64,000 nt of DNA from Euonymus europaeus (Eukaryota; Streptophyta; Magnoliopsida; Celastrales; Celastraceae): positions 25,742,501 to 25,806,500 of the forward strand of contig OY756958.1 in the NCBI GenBank assembly GCA_963580455.1, given 5' to 3'. Positions 1-12,369 of this stretch are shown here, piece after piece. Made by a program: the position numbers and the translations under genes. A model generated the notes under the pieces. That model was not told where the DNA came from, searched no databases, and saw nothing but the letters and a program-made list of their open reading frames with translations. The first letter of the stretch is position 1, and each line of letters starts with the position of its first letter.

Positions 1-3000
1 GACTTGGCAATACAGAATGGAACACCAGATATATTGTCCCGTAGTAACAAGACATCTGCAACAGCTATAGCAGTTGCACTAGCACTTTGGGCCAGAACTA
101 TTCCCACTGTCGCAGCTGCAAGTGCAGGAGCATCATTAATCCCTTCACCTACCATAATCAATCCTCCTCCTGCATCCCAATGCACAAACAAGTTCACCTC
201 AACACGCAACTTGCAAAAATGAGAATATGCTTATATCTCCCAAGAAAGAAAGAAAATTGCAACTCTATATCAAGCATACAGATATTTGAAGAAACTAGTA
301 CACAGACAGGTGCTTGCATGCTTCAAACAAAAAATATAATGATTACGATTTACGAGCAGTGACCAAAGACATTACCCATATCCCTTGAGATATTCTTTAA
401 ATGATTTAGCTTATCCTCCGGCTTCAGGCTGCAATAAACTTCAGTAATGCCCACTGAATTCGCAACCCTCCATGCGCTCAATTCATGGTCACCAGTTAAC
501 ATCATTACACGAAGCCTGGCTTGATCCCGTAGTTCTGCTATGACATCTGAGACACCTGGTCGAGGTCTATCTTCTAGATGAATCAATGTCACCTACATAG
601 ACTTCCTGAAATCAATTTAGAGTGTACAGGACCACAAAGAAAGGAGGAAAAAAATCAAGGAGGCCACAGCACAAAGGCATGGGAATATTTCAGTGAATCC
701 ATACTTTTTAGCCTCACTGTCTGACTGCAACCAACTGTACAAAATGGCTTTTCTAAATGACCACTAATTTGATAACCATGCAAGTGCCACCTTGAACTTA
801 TGATGCTCAAGTAGGGAGCCATTTAGCGCATGTATTTAGTCTGAAGACTCAGGTAACTGATCTCAACTATTTTGGAGTATGAAAGAAGTGACCTTATTTC
901 CATTTATGGAGGAAGTATTTTGCAGTTAAGGATCCAATTAATGTATGCCTGCACGTATTGTAACGCGTGAAACTTCAAACCCCTTGCGTACTTGCAGTAA
1001 AGGATCCAAGTCATATAGCCCGCAATGCTTTGAACTCAACTAAGAAGTGAGAACTGATCGAGACCAATAAGTAATAAATAAAATTGAATTAGAAGTTAAC
1101 TGGAAGGTTCAACTTCATGGACATGTTAAGTGCATTATAGTCGCACAGATTTTTTTATTGTCATCCTCAGAGGAAAGTTTCCTCACAGTTTACCTAATTT
1201 TTTTTTCTATTTACTTTTCTTTGTCAAGTTTAAAAGCTGAACAAATCTAGATAAAATGGAAGATATGCATATTTTACCAAAGGTTGTGGGTTTTGGAGTT
1301 CAAAAATACTTGCAAGATTAAACCAAATTTTCATAAACCTCACCTTGTCATCAACGGCAAGGGCGGCATGAACAAAATCACTTCCATAAGAAGATGCATT
1401 CACCGCTTTCTTAATCTTTTCTGATTCATCCTCGGATTTACAAAGTGAAGTTATGAACTCTATGGAACCAAGTGATGCTTTCGAAAAATTTCCCCTTTCA
1501 GTTCCTGACTATAACAAAGTAGGAATCATTATCATTTCACAATGCCTATAATTGAACAAAGAAGCACTTATAGTAGTATTCTGAAACATGGCCATTACTC
1601 AGTGTGTAGCAGTGGTTTAATATGAGTACCATCCCGAAAGGAATACAAAAAAGCGACAAACCCAATACTTTAAGGTTCAAGCACTGAAGCGATGAAATGT
1701 CTCTTTGACTAATGTTAATGCAAATGCCGTCAATGTAATGCTTTGTACCTCAATGTTATTCAAAGTCGCAATTAGACCTCTACCAGGGAAATATTCAAAA
1801 CTTTCAACCGAAACAGAAGGAAGGTCTTTGCCTACACTGTGGTCTACAAGAGCCCTGCAACAAACAGAAGAGTACTCCTTTCTTTTAAAACCATTTTAAA
1901 ATACTTCAAGTGCACAAGAGAAATAAAAATGGCAACTTTTATGATAGCAAAATGACAACTAAAAAGGCGGCACAAACTTGCAGAAAGTAAAATCTAAGCC
2001 AATTCCAGAAAACAAGCAAAAAGGTTATACTGAAAGGTAAAGAACAAGGAATAATTTGTGCTGCTACCTTCCAATTGGGTGAGTAGTACCCTTTTCCATG
2101 GCAGCTACCACAGCAAGAGCTTCTTTTTCACAGCTGGGAACACAACAGGAGCCGACATTTCTTGTCTTATTCCTGGCCAAATGTCCATGTATTGGTTCTA
2201 TCGCTTTTAACATAAGCCCTCCAGTGGTCAATGTACCAGTTTTATCAAATGCAATAGTGTGGCAAGCAGAGAGAGCATCCAGCACCTGCACCCCTTTCAG
2301 CAGTATCCCCTTTGAACAAAGACATGACATGGCTGTTAAAAGCTCATTCCACAGAAGTAAACGAATGCCAAATGAGATCCGTTCTGCTCAAATGTAAGTT
2401 CTTAATATCATATTCACATTAATCTGCTATGCCTACATGAAAATATTTTTCACTTGATCACTCCCAAGTAAAGAACATCCATGCTAGTCGTTCTACAAAT
2501 AATAAATCAATTAAATCTGTAATTGGAGTTTACTGGTTCATGAAGTGGAACAGCAGACAATTAAATTCTATGCCAATTTTACCAGCTTTGTTGCTGAAAG
2601 AATTTACAGGTGCTGAAAGAACTTACAGGACATGCCCACCTATATATAACACCTTTTGAAGAGACAAGCTAAGTCAAAACCTATGGTACACAAACCAGTG
2701 ACCCAAGTTACAATTGAAATGAAACTAAATTTAACAGCCAAGGAAACCATATTCATTTTGCCTAGTGAACAGAAGTGGACAGAATATATAAAATATAAGT
2801 TTAATAAGAGCAGACAAGGGAATAAACAAACAATTGAATTAGATGAGAGAAAAGTAACATTTTTAAATATCTTGGCTCAATTTTTCAAGATGATAGACCA
2901 TAGTGAAAATGTAGCTAATAGGCTTAAAATCTGGTGGATATAGGAGGAGTGCATCCGTGATTCTATCCAACCAAATGCTTCTTTCAAGGTTGAAGGAAGA

Positions 3001-6000
3001 AAAAAAATTAAGTTAGCTAAACGACGTGCGATGATGTATGATTTTGTGTTGGGTTATTAAGAGACAATACATCCAAAAAATGTCCATAGCTGAAATGTGA
3101 ACATTTCGTCAGATGTGTGACCAGAGGAGGGAAGATGGAATAAAAATGAGATTACTAGATGTAAGGTAGGAGCAATGCCCATTGAAAATAAATTGTGAAA
3201 AAATTATTTACAATGGTATGGACATGTACAACATAAAGATAACGGTACAGTGATGAAGAGAATTGAGAGAATTTGTATAAGAGGGAGTAGGAAACGAAGA
3301 AGAAGACCTAAAAAGACATGACTTCAAGTAGTAAGAAATGAAAAAAATGTAATAGAAATTGATGAAAGTATGAACCTGGATAGAGCTGAATGGCGGAAAC
3401 GAATAAAAGTAGTGGATTCCAGTTGTTTTTCTCATAGACTCATGTAGCCGAACCCAAACTTTTGATAAAGGCTTGGATCATGATGATGATGAGAGAGTTT
3501 TATTCATTTTTCACGTCAATTAATCATTTATATCTTAATATGCACAAAGGAACTTTTATCCTTCACACAGTCAAGCAAGTATTCAAAAGGCATCATTTCA
3601 GAAGATCAGTCTTCAATAATCCAACCTGTAGCATGATCCCAGAAATGTGTTTTATGACAATATTGATGTACATACTTCAAAGAGAATTTACTTCAGAATA
3701 TATAGTCTGTAGACTGCAGCAATAACATTAAAGAGAGCATATGAAAGGATAAGTTCATATAAAATGAGAATCATGGTCAAGCAAAATGTAGCTAAGAATC
3801 ACAATTTTTGCATTACTTTGGTAGTCGAATCCAAAAAAGAAGTGCCTCCAATGTCAGTTAAACCGGCTAACAATTGATAGAATGCAAATTAAACAAAGAA
3901 TGCTACATTTGGCGGCACATGCACAAACTCGTTCATATATTGTCGACACCAAACCCTAAATGATCAGAGGATGACATTTAGATGACTTGTACCTTTCTTG
4001 CACAAGAACTAATAGCAATGGCATATGCCAAAGGAGCTACAGCCAAGGCACAAGGAGATGCTGCAACCATAAGCCCCAATGCCCTATAGACTGATCCCCT
4101 GCATGCTACATTATTAACCGAACATCAAACTGGATAAAAGACAAGAATTTCTTCAATGGGATAGATATTCGGAATTCAATAAACTATGAACTGAGAATTT
4201 TGGTGAAAAACAAGAGAAATAAACTGGAAAATACATCAACTTTCTTTTTTGTCAGGAAAGAAAAAATTGGAGCCCTCTTCTCTTGTTCATCTTACCCAGT
4301 TACCTGAAGTACTGAAAAATGGCCACTTGAAAAGAATTGGCCCAAGAAGAGCAATACCAACTGATAGAGCAACAACCACCTTGCTGTACTGCTCACCAAA
4401 TTCATCCAGCCACCTTTGAAGTTTTGGTTTATTCATTTGTGCTTCTTCAGTTAATTGCACGATTCTGTTGAGCGTTGATTCTTTCCAAGTCTTTTTTGCC
4501 TGATCCAAGTTTAGAAAGGAAATTCCAGTCGAGCAGCAAAATAAGGAAGAAAAAAAACTTACTGCTGAAAACATCCAGAATATTTTAATTTTATAGCACA
4601 GAAACTTGGTGAACAACTTTGAATGTTTTTTCATACCAAAAATTTCAGAAGGTACTAATTTCTATGGGGAAAGAAAAGGAATGCCAATCTCTCCACGTAT
4701 ATACCTTTTAGAATTTAATTTCAACAAATGAGCATACCTTTACAATCATTCTCCCATCCAGATTCCTTGCACCACCTGGAACCCTATCTCCAACTTTTGC
4801 CTCTAAGGGATTGGCTTCCCCAGTCAAGTGCTCAGTGGTGATCGTTGCACTACCTTGAAAAACTTCACAATCGACTGGAACAGCCTAAGAACATAGCAAT
4901 CCACAAGTGAAACTTCTGTACTCGAACGTTTAATTAAAAAAATTTAGTTCTGAATATACAGGCAGACAGGATCATTTAACTCATCGGTTATACTCATTAG
5001 CTGAGTGTGTTTCTCCACAAGAGTTTGTAAAATATACATTCCATCGAGGTAAATGGGGGGAATTTATAATGATTAACAAGATGGTTTTGGCAGTCCAATG
5101 TACTTGTTATCAATGCAATTTTATACTCGCTTAAAAAGCAGCATTAAGAATAAGAGGAGAATAATTGTGCCCTTGAATCTGAATTTGGATATGAGTACTT
5201 AAACAAATCTAACTTCATTAAATTGGCATCCATTGATTGTTAAATTTTGAACAGGAAATTCAGAAAAGAAATGACTCAAAGAAATTTTATAGATACAACT
5301 CTCAACAGGATGCAGCCCTGAAAACTTATAGATCAAAGAAATAAATCCAGCCAACTATGATAGTAATGATACATCACTTTTTGAACAGTAATTCTAAAAA
5401 AAATGCAAGCAATAAAGTCAACAAAAAATAGTGAAGAATTAACAAACACAATAGCAATTATTGTGCAAGAGAAAAAATTAACATATGGTCACTACAGACC
5501 TCACCAGCTCCAACCAAAATATAGGAGTCCACTTTTATATTATGCACAGGGATACTTTCGTATGACAAATTGGAGATATTTGGGAGTTCATCGCCATTCA
5601 CATTCAAAACAAGGGCAGAATCTGGATAGTTCTCTCTCAACTCTTTAACATCCACCTTCGAGCGGCTAGTAAAAAATTCTTCAGCTGCAATGAATGATCA
5701 ACAGAAATGAGACACAATGAATCAAAAAACTTAAGAGGGGAATACACCATGCAGTATAATTTACCAATATGAGCCAAATTGAACATTGCAAGGAGTAACC
5801 CTCCCTCCAAGGAATTCCCCATAAAAATTGATGCAAAGGCAGCAAGAGCCATTAACACATGGATATTTACTTTTCCACCAGTAATATCAGTGAGGCAATC
5901 AAGAGCTGCTGAGACCTGGCATGTACAAATACATATAATTTCAAAATGTTATCACTAAGGTCAAGATAGTTGAATCGAATGCCAAAAGACCTGGTGGTGC

Positions 6001-6225
6001 TCTCATCTATACATAAAGAAATCAGGCCAAGGAGAAAAACGGGAAACAGGAGAAAAAGTTTAACAGTATATAGAGAATTTAGTACCAATCACAGTCCCAG
6101 AACCTATAGTCATTGCAGCATTAAAAATAACTGTAGAAAAAAATTACTTTCTCCTCCCTCCAAAGTAAGACATAGCTATGAAGATTCCATGTTCAAAACA
6201 GCATTCAAAAAAATGTATTTTGTAC

Positions 6226-6256
<31 letters not shown>

Positions 6257-7398
6257 GATATATACAGAAGACATACAGGTACACATATAGCATTAGAAGG
6301 TCAAGAGGCATATAGACCAATTCAGAAAGCAGGGACATAGGTAAGATTATGTTTATGATAGGAACTTAGGAAGTACTTCAACAGCTCATGTTGGCTATTT
6401 TTTGTGCTCCTCCTAATTTCTCTGCTTAATCCACAAATCCTATATCTTCTTATATCCAATATAATGGTACACATCGATAATATAAGCATGAGACACTAGT
6501 AAGTTTTCACGTCACATTGATCAGCCAGCTGATAAAATTCACAATTCCACATGTTGCCAGAAACAAATGAAAATTTTCCTGGATTCCATTCTGATCTATA
6601 CAACTCCAAGAATAATCTAAAGTAGTACTCTGAAATTCAATATCAATATATCAAAGCAGGCCTATCAGAATAATAAACATTAGTTTGCTAGCTGCCTAGC
6701 TGTGCAACGGAGTTTTCCAATCGAGCCACAATTTAGGGCAAATGACAATATAGCATGCTTTTTTGGCATACTTGAAGGGAAGGAAAAATCGATGAGGCAC
6801 AAATTGAACCGCAGATCCAGGTCAATGTAAAATAAACAGCAAACGTAAAATTTAGTAAGAAAATTGTGCGAGGATTTCGTTTTACCCCAACTAGAGGAAA
6901 CGCGACCAGAATGAAAGCGTTTTGTACGGGCTTGATGGCGGGCTTCGGCAGCAAGTAAGGGCAAGCAGCAGCAGCGAGGAACAAAGCGGCCGCGGAGCAG
7001 CAGAGCTGCAGGTGCTCCCTTAAGAAATTGGCCAAGTCCATCCATCCAATCGCTTTCGCAAATTTAACAACAGCTCTCTGCGGACCACTAAGCTCGGCTC
7101 CATCGCTGCAGCAGTGGTTGTGATGATGGCGGTGATGATCGTGATTGTGCTCAGGATGGTGGTGATGGTGATCCTGATCGTGGTGATGATGATCAGTGGC
7201 CTCGGCCACGCAGTGGAGGATACGGTGACGGAGACTGGGTGGTTTGGGAAGAGGAGAGAAGGATTTGGTGCGAAGAACTGAATAGGTAAGGGTTTGGTGG
7301 GGAATGAGTTTGGACGGGATGGTTCTTCGTCGTCGTTTTGAAGAAATGAGCGAAGGGAATGTGGTGAGGCCAATTCCGTTATGTACCGCAGTTTCCAT
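1..7398 (-). CDS. HMA1: Chloroplast P1B-type heavy-metal ATPase, HMA1-like (partial, 3' end beyond window)
   Basis: This is a metal-pumping P-type ATPase; Arabidopsis HMA1 sits in the chloroplast envelope and moves Cu, Zn and other cations. The exons I derived are 6886-7398, 5765-5915, 5500-5684, 4738-4884, 4304-4499, 3993-4105, 2068-2309, 1749-1854, 1344-1508, 376-592 and 1-169. They read in frame for about 734 residues, against about 819 in Arabidopsis, so roughly 85 C-terminal residues lie outside. Visible features are a Ser/Arg-rich transit-peptide-like N-terminus, a His-rich stretch at about residues 70-95, the HMA1-type SPC motif (414-416) in place of CPC, the phosphorylation motif DKTGT (Asp457), a Thr-His-Pro nucleotide-binding motif, TGD (639-641) and GEGINDAP (686-693). 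The start is the first ATG before the transit peptide. All splice sites are GT-AG. The intron between exons 6 and 7 holds a LINE fragment, and a (CA)n tract lies in intron 1. The frame is intact throughout. Confidence 0.95.
2765..3494 (+). mobile_element. Decayed RTE-type LINE 3' fragment inside an HMA1 intron
   Basis: Conceptual translation across several stops and frame changes gives the end of a plant RTE reverse transcriptase. In order it shows a TEYI..KF.KSR block (about 2790), an ENVANRLKIWW block (about 2905), a VGAMPIENKL block (about 3165), a WYGHVQH block (about 3213), RKRRRRPKKT (about 3290) and LDRAEWRKRIKV (about 3380). The fragment ends in a short GAT/ATG repeat at 3476-3493, like the simple-repeat tails of RTE elements. 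It lies antisense to HMA1 within the intron between its sixth and seventh coding exons. It is truncated at the 5' end and cannot code. Confidence 0.85.
6229..6252. repeat. (CA)n microsatellite in HMA1 intron 1
   Basis: A run of CA dinucleotides about 24 bp long, followed by an imperfect CAGA/TATA stretch. It lies in the first intron of the HMA1-like gene. Confidence 0.9.
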
Positions 7399-8393
7399 TG
7401 CCAGATGAGAAGGAATTTCATGCCATTATTTACAGGTAGAAAGGTCTGGTCTGAACAAAAAGAAGGTGAGAGAGAGTGGGCGTCAAAACTCGTCTCTCCC
7501 ACTGTTAAAAAAATGTCGTCATACCAGCCACACTACACCATGAACTCATTGGGACCTCAGGCTCAATCCATGTTGGGCTATGTTACTTGCTAGGCTTGGT
7601 CCATGGGCCACTTAAATTATTGGCCCAATCAATGCTGGGCTACGTTGGCAGTGTCGCTGTCGCTTTCTCGGCTTGGGCTCTGGGCCCCTAAAATTATTGA
7701 TAAATAGCCCGATTTCTTCTTTGCTTTAATTAATGTGCTGCACTACCGTCGAGTATAGTAACGGTATCTTTATCATTGACCTAACGGCGGTTCGATTTGA
7801 TTATCAAAAAAAATTATCAAATTTTAATCATTGAATTAAAAAATTAATTAATATTTATTTAATTAATATTTTTGTCAAAATAATTCAAATGCCCCTGACT
7901 AACGCCTGCGTTCGCTTCTTCTTTTACCACCTTCTTCTTCCTCAGTCCAAGTTGGACTCTTGGTGTCAAACCTTTTCTGTTGAGAATCCCACAAAACTTG
8001 ACAGTATTCAATCTTTTAATCTTTTAACTAAACTGGACGGTAGTACAACCTTTAATTAATAACAGTAACTCTTTAACTCTGTAACAGTACAAATGACCAA
8101 AAAACGACTTGAAAAATTGGTCAAAAATGAGGAACCAAAAGTCAAAAGGGGACGAACAACTTGATGAGGAATGACGTCTGCGATGAGCAAATTCAGTTCA
8201 CCAAAATTATTAAGATTTGAATAATTGATAGCAGAGGCTTTTTTGGGTTGAATGCTGAGAACCTGTACCGTTCTAAACATTTTTTATTAATGAATTCCGC
8301 GACTTATAACATGATCCTGAACCATTTCATAGTCTTCAACGTTCATTAAGCACACAATACTCTATTCTTAAATTTTTAGTGTCAAGTGAATTA
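7399..8393. other. Intergenic region between the divergent HMA1 and CAD-like genes
   Basis: About 1 kb separates the two divergent starts. The HMA1-proximal part carries the site II cluster; the rest is AT-rich and I see no gene in it. Reading frames here are short and unlike known proteins. Promoters for both genes must lie in this stretch. Confidence 0.7.
7574..7686 (-). promoter_or_regulatory. Cluster of site II (TGGGCY) promoter motifs upstream of HMA1
   Basis: At least six TGGGCT/TGGGCC motifs in both orientations fall within 113 bp: 7574, 7604, 7622 (reverse), 7636, 7674 and 7681. They lie 176-288 bp upstream of the HMA1 start codon. Site II elements are typical of constitutively expressed, often organelle-related, plant genes. 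Their role here is inferred from motif and position. Confidence 0.55.
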
Positions 8394-9877
8394 ATGGAGG
8401 GAAGAGCTGTTGTTGGTTGGGCTGCCAGAGATCCATCTGGACTGCTTTCTCCTTATCATTTCAGTCTCAGGTTTTGAATTGCTAAAATGTGTATCTATAC
8501 ATATTCTTCTTCTTATTTTTTGCATTGTTTGGTGAATCAAAACTTTGAATGGCTTTTGTTGCGTTGTTGGTATAAAAAGGGAAACAAGCCCAGAAGATGT
8601 GTCGTTCAAGGTCTTGTTCTGTGGCGTAGACCACACTGATCTCCACCAGTGCAGAAGTGAGATTCACTCCACCAACTACCCATTAGTCCCAGGGTATATA
8701 TACACCATCTCAAAAATCATATATAATGAATCATAAAAATGCAATGAACACTTTACCGCATGTTTATCGATCATGATGAATTGTTTTGATTTTGAAGGCA
8801 TGAAGTGGTGGGAGAAGTTGTGGAGGTAGGTTCGGAGGTAAAGAAATTCAAAGTTGGAGACATAGTTGGTGTTGGGTGCATAATTGGGTCTTGTGGGGAC
8901 TGCTTGTCCTGCAAAACCAACATGGAACAATACTGCAACAAAAGAATCCTCACTTACAATGACACATACAAAGATGGAACGCCAACTCAAGGAGGATTCT
9001 CTTCTGCCATGGTCGCTCATCAAAAGTAACCAAACCCAATTCAACCTTTTAACCTCGAGATGTTTTGGACAACTTGATATATATATGAATTTTTTAGATT
9101 TGAGTTTTGTGGTTGCTCGTTATTCTAACAGGAAAAAAAAATGCAGCTTTGTTGTTAGGATACCGGAAAAGCTTGAACCAGAACAGGCTGCCCCATTATT
9201 ATGTGCTGGAGTTACAGCTTTCAGTCCCTTGAAACCCTTTAGTAATTGTGGTAAGGATATCAAAGCAGGAATATTGGGCTTGGGTGGGGTTGGTCATGTG
9301 GGTGTGCTTATTGCAAAGGCAATGGGGCACCATGTGACTGTAATAAGCTCTTCTGATAAGAAGAAGGAGGAGGCTTTGGAGCATTTAGGCGCGGACAAGT
9401 TTTTGGTGAGCTCCAATGAGGCTGAGATGCAGAGAGCTGCAAGCAGCCTAGACTACATTCTTGACACTATTCCAGCTGTGCATCCTATGGAGCCTTATCT
9501 GTCACTTCTCAAGGGGGATGGGAAAATAATTCTAGTTGGGGCTGTTTCCAACCCACAGCAGTTCAGTTCACTTGACTTGATTCTAGGTACGCAAAAATGC
9601 TGCTCTGTACGTATGTGTTTATTCAGCAGTGAAAAGATATGCATTGGCATCATAGTTACAGTTCACATAATTGCATACAGGGAAGAAGACGATTTGCGGG
9701 AGTTTCGTTGGCAGCATAGGAGAAACTCAGGAATTGCTGGATTTTTGGGCAGAGAAGGGACTGAAATCAATGATAGAAGTCGTGAAGATGGATTATGTGA
9801 ACAAGGCATTCGAGAGAATGGAACGTAACGATGTTAGGTATCGGTTTGTATTGGACATGACTGGTAGTGACCTTTGA
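8394..9877 (+). CDS. Cinnamyl-alcohol-dehydrogenase-family MDR oxidoreductase with altered catalytic zinc site
   Basis: Medium-chain dehydrogenase/reductase of the CAD/mannitol dehydrogenase family, which reduces or oxidises aldehyde/alcohol pairs with NADP(H). Exons 8394-8470, 8580-8693, 8798-9025, 9147-9586 and 9681-9877 join in frame to 351 residues, a normal CAD length. The N-terminus ([13 protein letters not shown]) is typical of the family. The structural zinc cysteines are Cys96, 99, 102 and 110. Of the catalytic site, His65-Glu66 (GHE) and Cys159 (LLCAG) are present, but the usual Cys of the GxCHTD motif is Asp43 (codon GAC at 8629-8631). The dinucleotide motif GLGGVG is at 184-189. 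The substrate cannot be told from sequence. Loss of the Cys ligand suggests weak zinc binding and possibly altered chemistry. It is otherwise intact, with no stop or frameshift. Confidence 0.9.
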
Positions 9878-10355
9878 GTGGATCATCCATTTTTCTGCAC
9901 CGGTAGTATCGATTTCTTTCGAACTTTACAACATTAGACAATAAATCTGAGAATGTCTTTGGGACTTTAGGAATAAAGAAACAACAACTGGATTGTATTA
10001 AGCTCGAATCCCCACCCCTACAACCACAACCTTTCTCCACCCACCGAAAAAAGTTTCAAACTCAATGAAGAAAAGTTTTGAAATTTATTCTGCACGTGGG
10101 AATCTCGAGTGACTACTCTCCTCTCCAACAAGGACTAAATCTAGTTGTCACAAGGAACACTAGCAAGGACAAAATCGAAATAAACTTGTGTTAATTAGGT
10201 TTCCTTAATATGAAATAATAGGTTTGTATGGTAAATGGACTGCCTAACAAAAAAAATACCTTAAAAAGGCTTGCATTTGACAAAAAGCAATGGTACAATC
10301 TAGGTTTCCTTGACTCCTTCTAGAAGTCTCTTATTTACATTAATGGAGTGACGAA

Positions 10356-11510
10356 CTTCGATCTCCATTTGACGATGTCCTATGCCAGGACTAGGGGCTG
10401 ATCCATCAATAATTACGGCTGCATGATTTGTGGCCTTCATGATATTAATGGAGGGATGACGTAAAACAGATCATCAATGAGTGTTAATGACAAATTGACA
10501 ACCTGCATCTGCTCAGTGACCTTGTTCCAGCTCGAGGAGGAATTGTCCCACCTGGAGTTAGGCCTAGTATATGGCTTAGTGATAGTGACTCTCTCCCAAA
10601 ACCACAAGGTCAAGGGTTCGAGTAGCTATGCAAGCGGGGATTTATTCCACAAATCCAACTTGTCCTAACCCAAGGAGGGACAATTCCTCCTTGAGCTGGG
10701 GTTCACTCCACTCGACACATGTTCCGTCCAAAGCGGGTGTTAGTGTCAAATTAGCGACTTGCGGCTCCTCAATGACTATATCCCAATTTGTCCCTAACAT
10801 TAAAATGTGTCCCACCTAGGGTTAGGCACAATTGGATTTGTGGGAGAAATTCCCGCCTCCATGACTACCCAAAATCTTAACCTTGTGATTTTGAGAGAGA
10901 GGCACTACCACTATGGGACAATTCTTTCTCAAGTTAAGGTCCGCCCCACTCGTCACACGTGTTGCCCAAGTACCAAATTGGGGACCTGTAGTTTCTCAGT
11001 GACCGTGTCCCAATTTGTCCCTAACCATGAATTTATGTTCAAATTGAATTTTTCTCGCAAGAATAGGACACATAATTATCGCAGGTCTCAACTTTGACCG
11101 ACCTTATTTTTTGATTCAGGGATCGTTTTCTTATTATAATATATTTTCGAGGACCGTTTTCATAGTTGAGGTTTATCAGAACACGTTTTCATAGTTATTT
11201 AGAAGTCCTGTGGGATTAATTAATATTTCAACATATTTTTAATTAAGTTTCCTAGTTATTTAGAATTTTCGATTCTAATTCAATTAGAGTTTTCTCAATG
11301 TTTTAGCTATAAATAAGTATTCTAAAAATCATTGTAGGCACCTCAATTATTATTTAATAAAATCTTTGAGTTCTCTCAATTGTTCCTTGGTGGATTTCAA
11401 GATTCTGTTATCGTCGTGAACGATTTCAGTTTATCAAGCTTTCGCACTTCGTCAAGGGATGAGCTTCGATCCATTTGATATGGTGTCCAACGCCAGGACT
11501 TGGGGCTGAT
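10356..11510. repeat. Complex region bounded by a 47-bp direct repeat, with degenerate tandem units
   Basis: A near-identical phrase built around CTTCGAT..CCATTTGA and GCCAGGACT.GGGGCTGAT occurs at 10356-10402 and again at 11464-11510. It resembles a tRNA-type primer-binding site next to an LTR. Between the two lie three diverged copies of a unit that includes CCCAATTTGTCCCTAAC and CTCAGTGAC, near 10487, 10747 and 10973, about 230-260 bp apart. Some CCCACCT.GGGTTAGGC blocks also recur. No protein domain is recognisable. I read it as decayed retroelement or satellite-like sequence. Confidence 0.55.
11113..11401 (+). mobile_element. LTR-like retroelement fragment, copy 1
   Basis: This stretch matches, in reverse orientation, 42621-42945. 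The shared landmarks, in order, are GATTCAG.GATC, TTATTATAATAT, ACGTTTTCATAG, TTTTAATTAAGTTTC, the TATA-like AGCTATAAATAAG, a CTTCAATTATTAT-type block, AATAAAA.TCTTTG and TTGATGGATTCCAAG-type sequence. A TATA box followed by a poly(A)-type signal is the expected order inside an LTR. A PBS-like phrase follows at about 11482. It is most likely a solo or truncated LTR. Confidence 0.65.
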
Positions 11511-12369
11511 CTATCTCCATTTTCAGAATGAGGCTCCAAGAGCAAAATCTAACATAAACTAAAATTCCCTAGGCATTTTAAACATAAAAATAACAAAAAT
11601 TATGTTTAGTCCCTAAAATATTTTAAACGCCAATTTTAGCCCCTAAATGAACTTGGATATATGGTCAAAAAGTATCGAACAGTAGTAGTGAAGCTCTGAC
11701 TTCACTTCGCCTCGTTGTTCCGCTTCCGACAAGTTATGACTTGCTCAAAACGGAGGTCATGAACAAACACATAAATACTGATTATATCCTTTTTAAATGA
11801 CAATTATGTCCTTTTTGCCATTTTATATCCTACATCAGATATATTGGTGGAATTTAGGGCTTCGGAATATGTTTAAAATTGTAGAATCTATAATTTAAAT
11901 ATAATGATTTGGAATGTGTGTCACAACATACCATATTCGGTTTTTTCTATTTTTCAAACATTAGATATTAGATGTGAATCATAGACACTAGGAAATTGTG
12001 GAGCTTAACCATATTGTCTTCTAGTGGTCGTAGGAATGAAAAGTTTTTTTTTTTTTTTAAATTTTTACCAAAAGAATGAAAAAGTTATTTGCAGGCTTGG
12101 AGACCAAATATGAAATACCAGCATCCAAGGTTTGAATTCCAATAAATTTGGGTTCTGTAAAGTGTAAGCATTAACGCATCGAGAGTTACGTGACCTAAGA
12201 TATTGGCGACGGACATAAACGGGTCAAGTTTCAATTTCGGTGGTCGCTCCGGCCATTAAAATTAAACTTTGTTTGCCTGTTTGCGCCACAGAGGATCTCT
12301 ATATTACATGTTTTGTGTTCAAATAAGACTGTTTCAAGAAAATAATTATATTCTGGAAAAATTTATGAT

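Noticed and set aside
6144..6338. 64-codon Val/Cys-rich open frame in HMA1 intron 1
   Set aside because: It is the translation of the (CA)n microsatellite.
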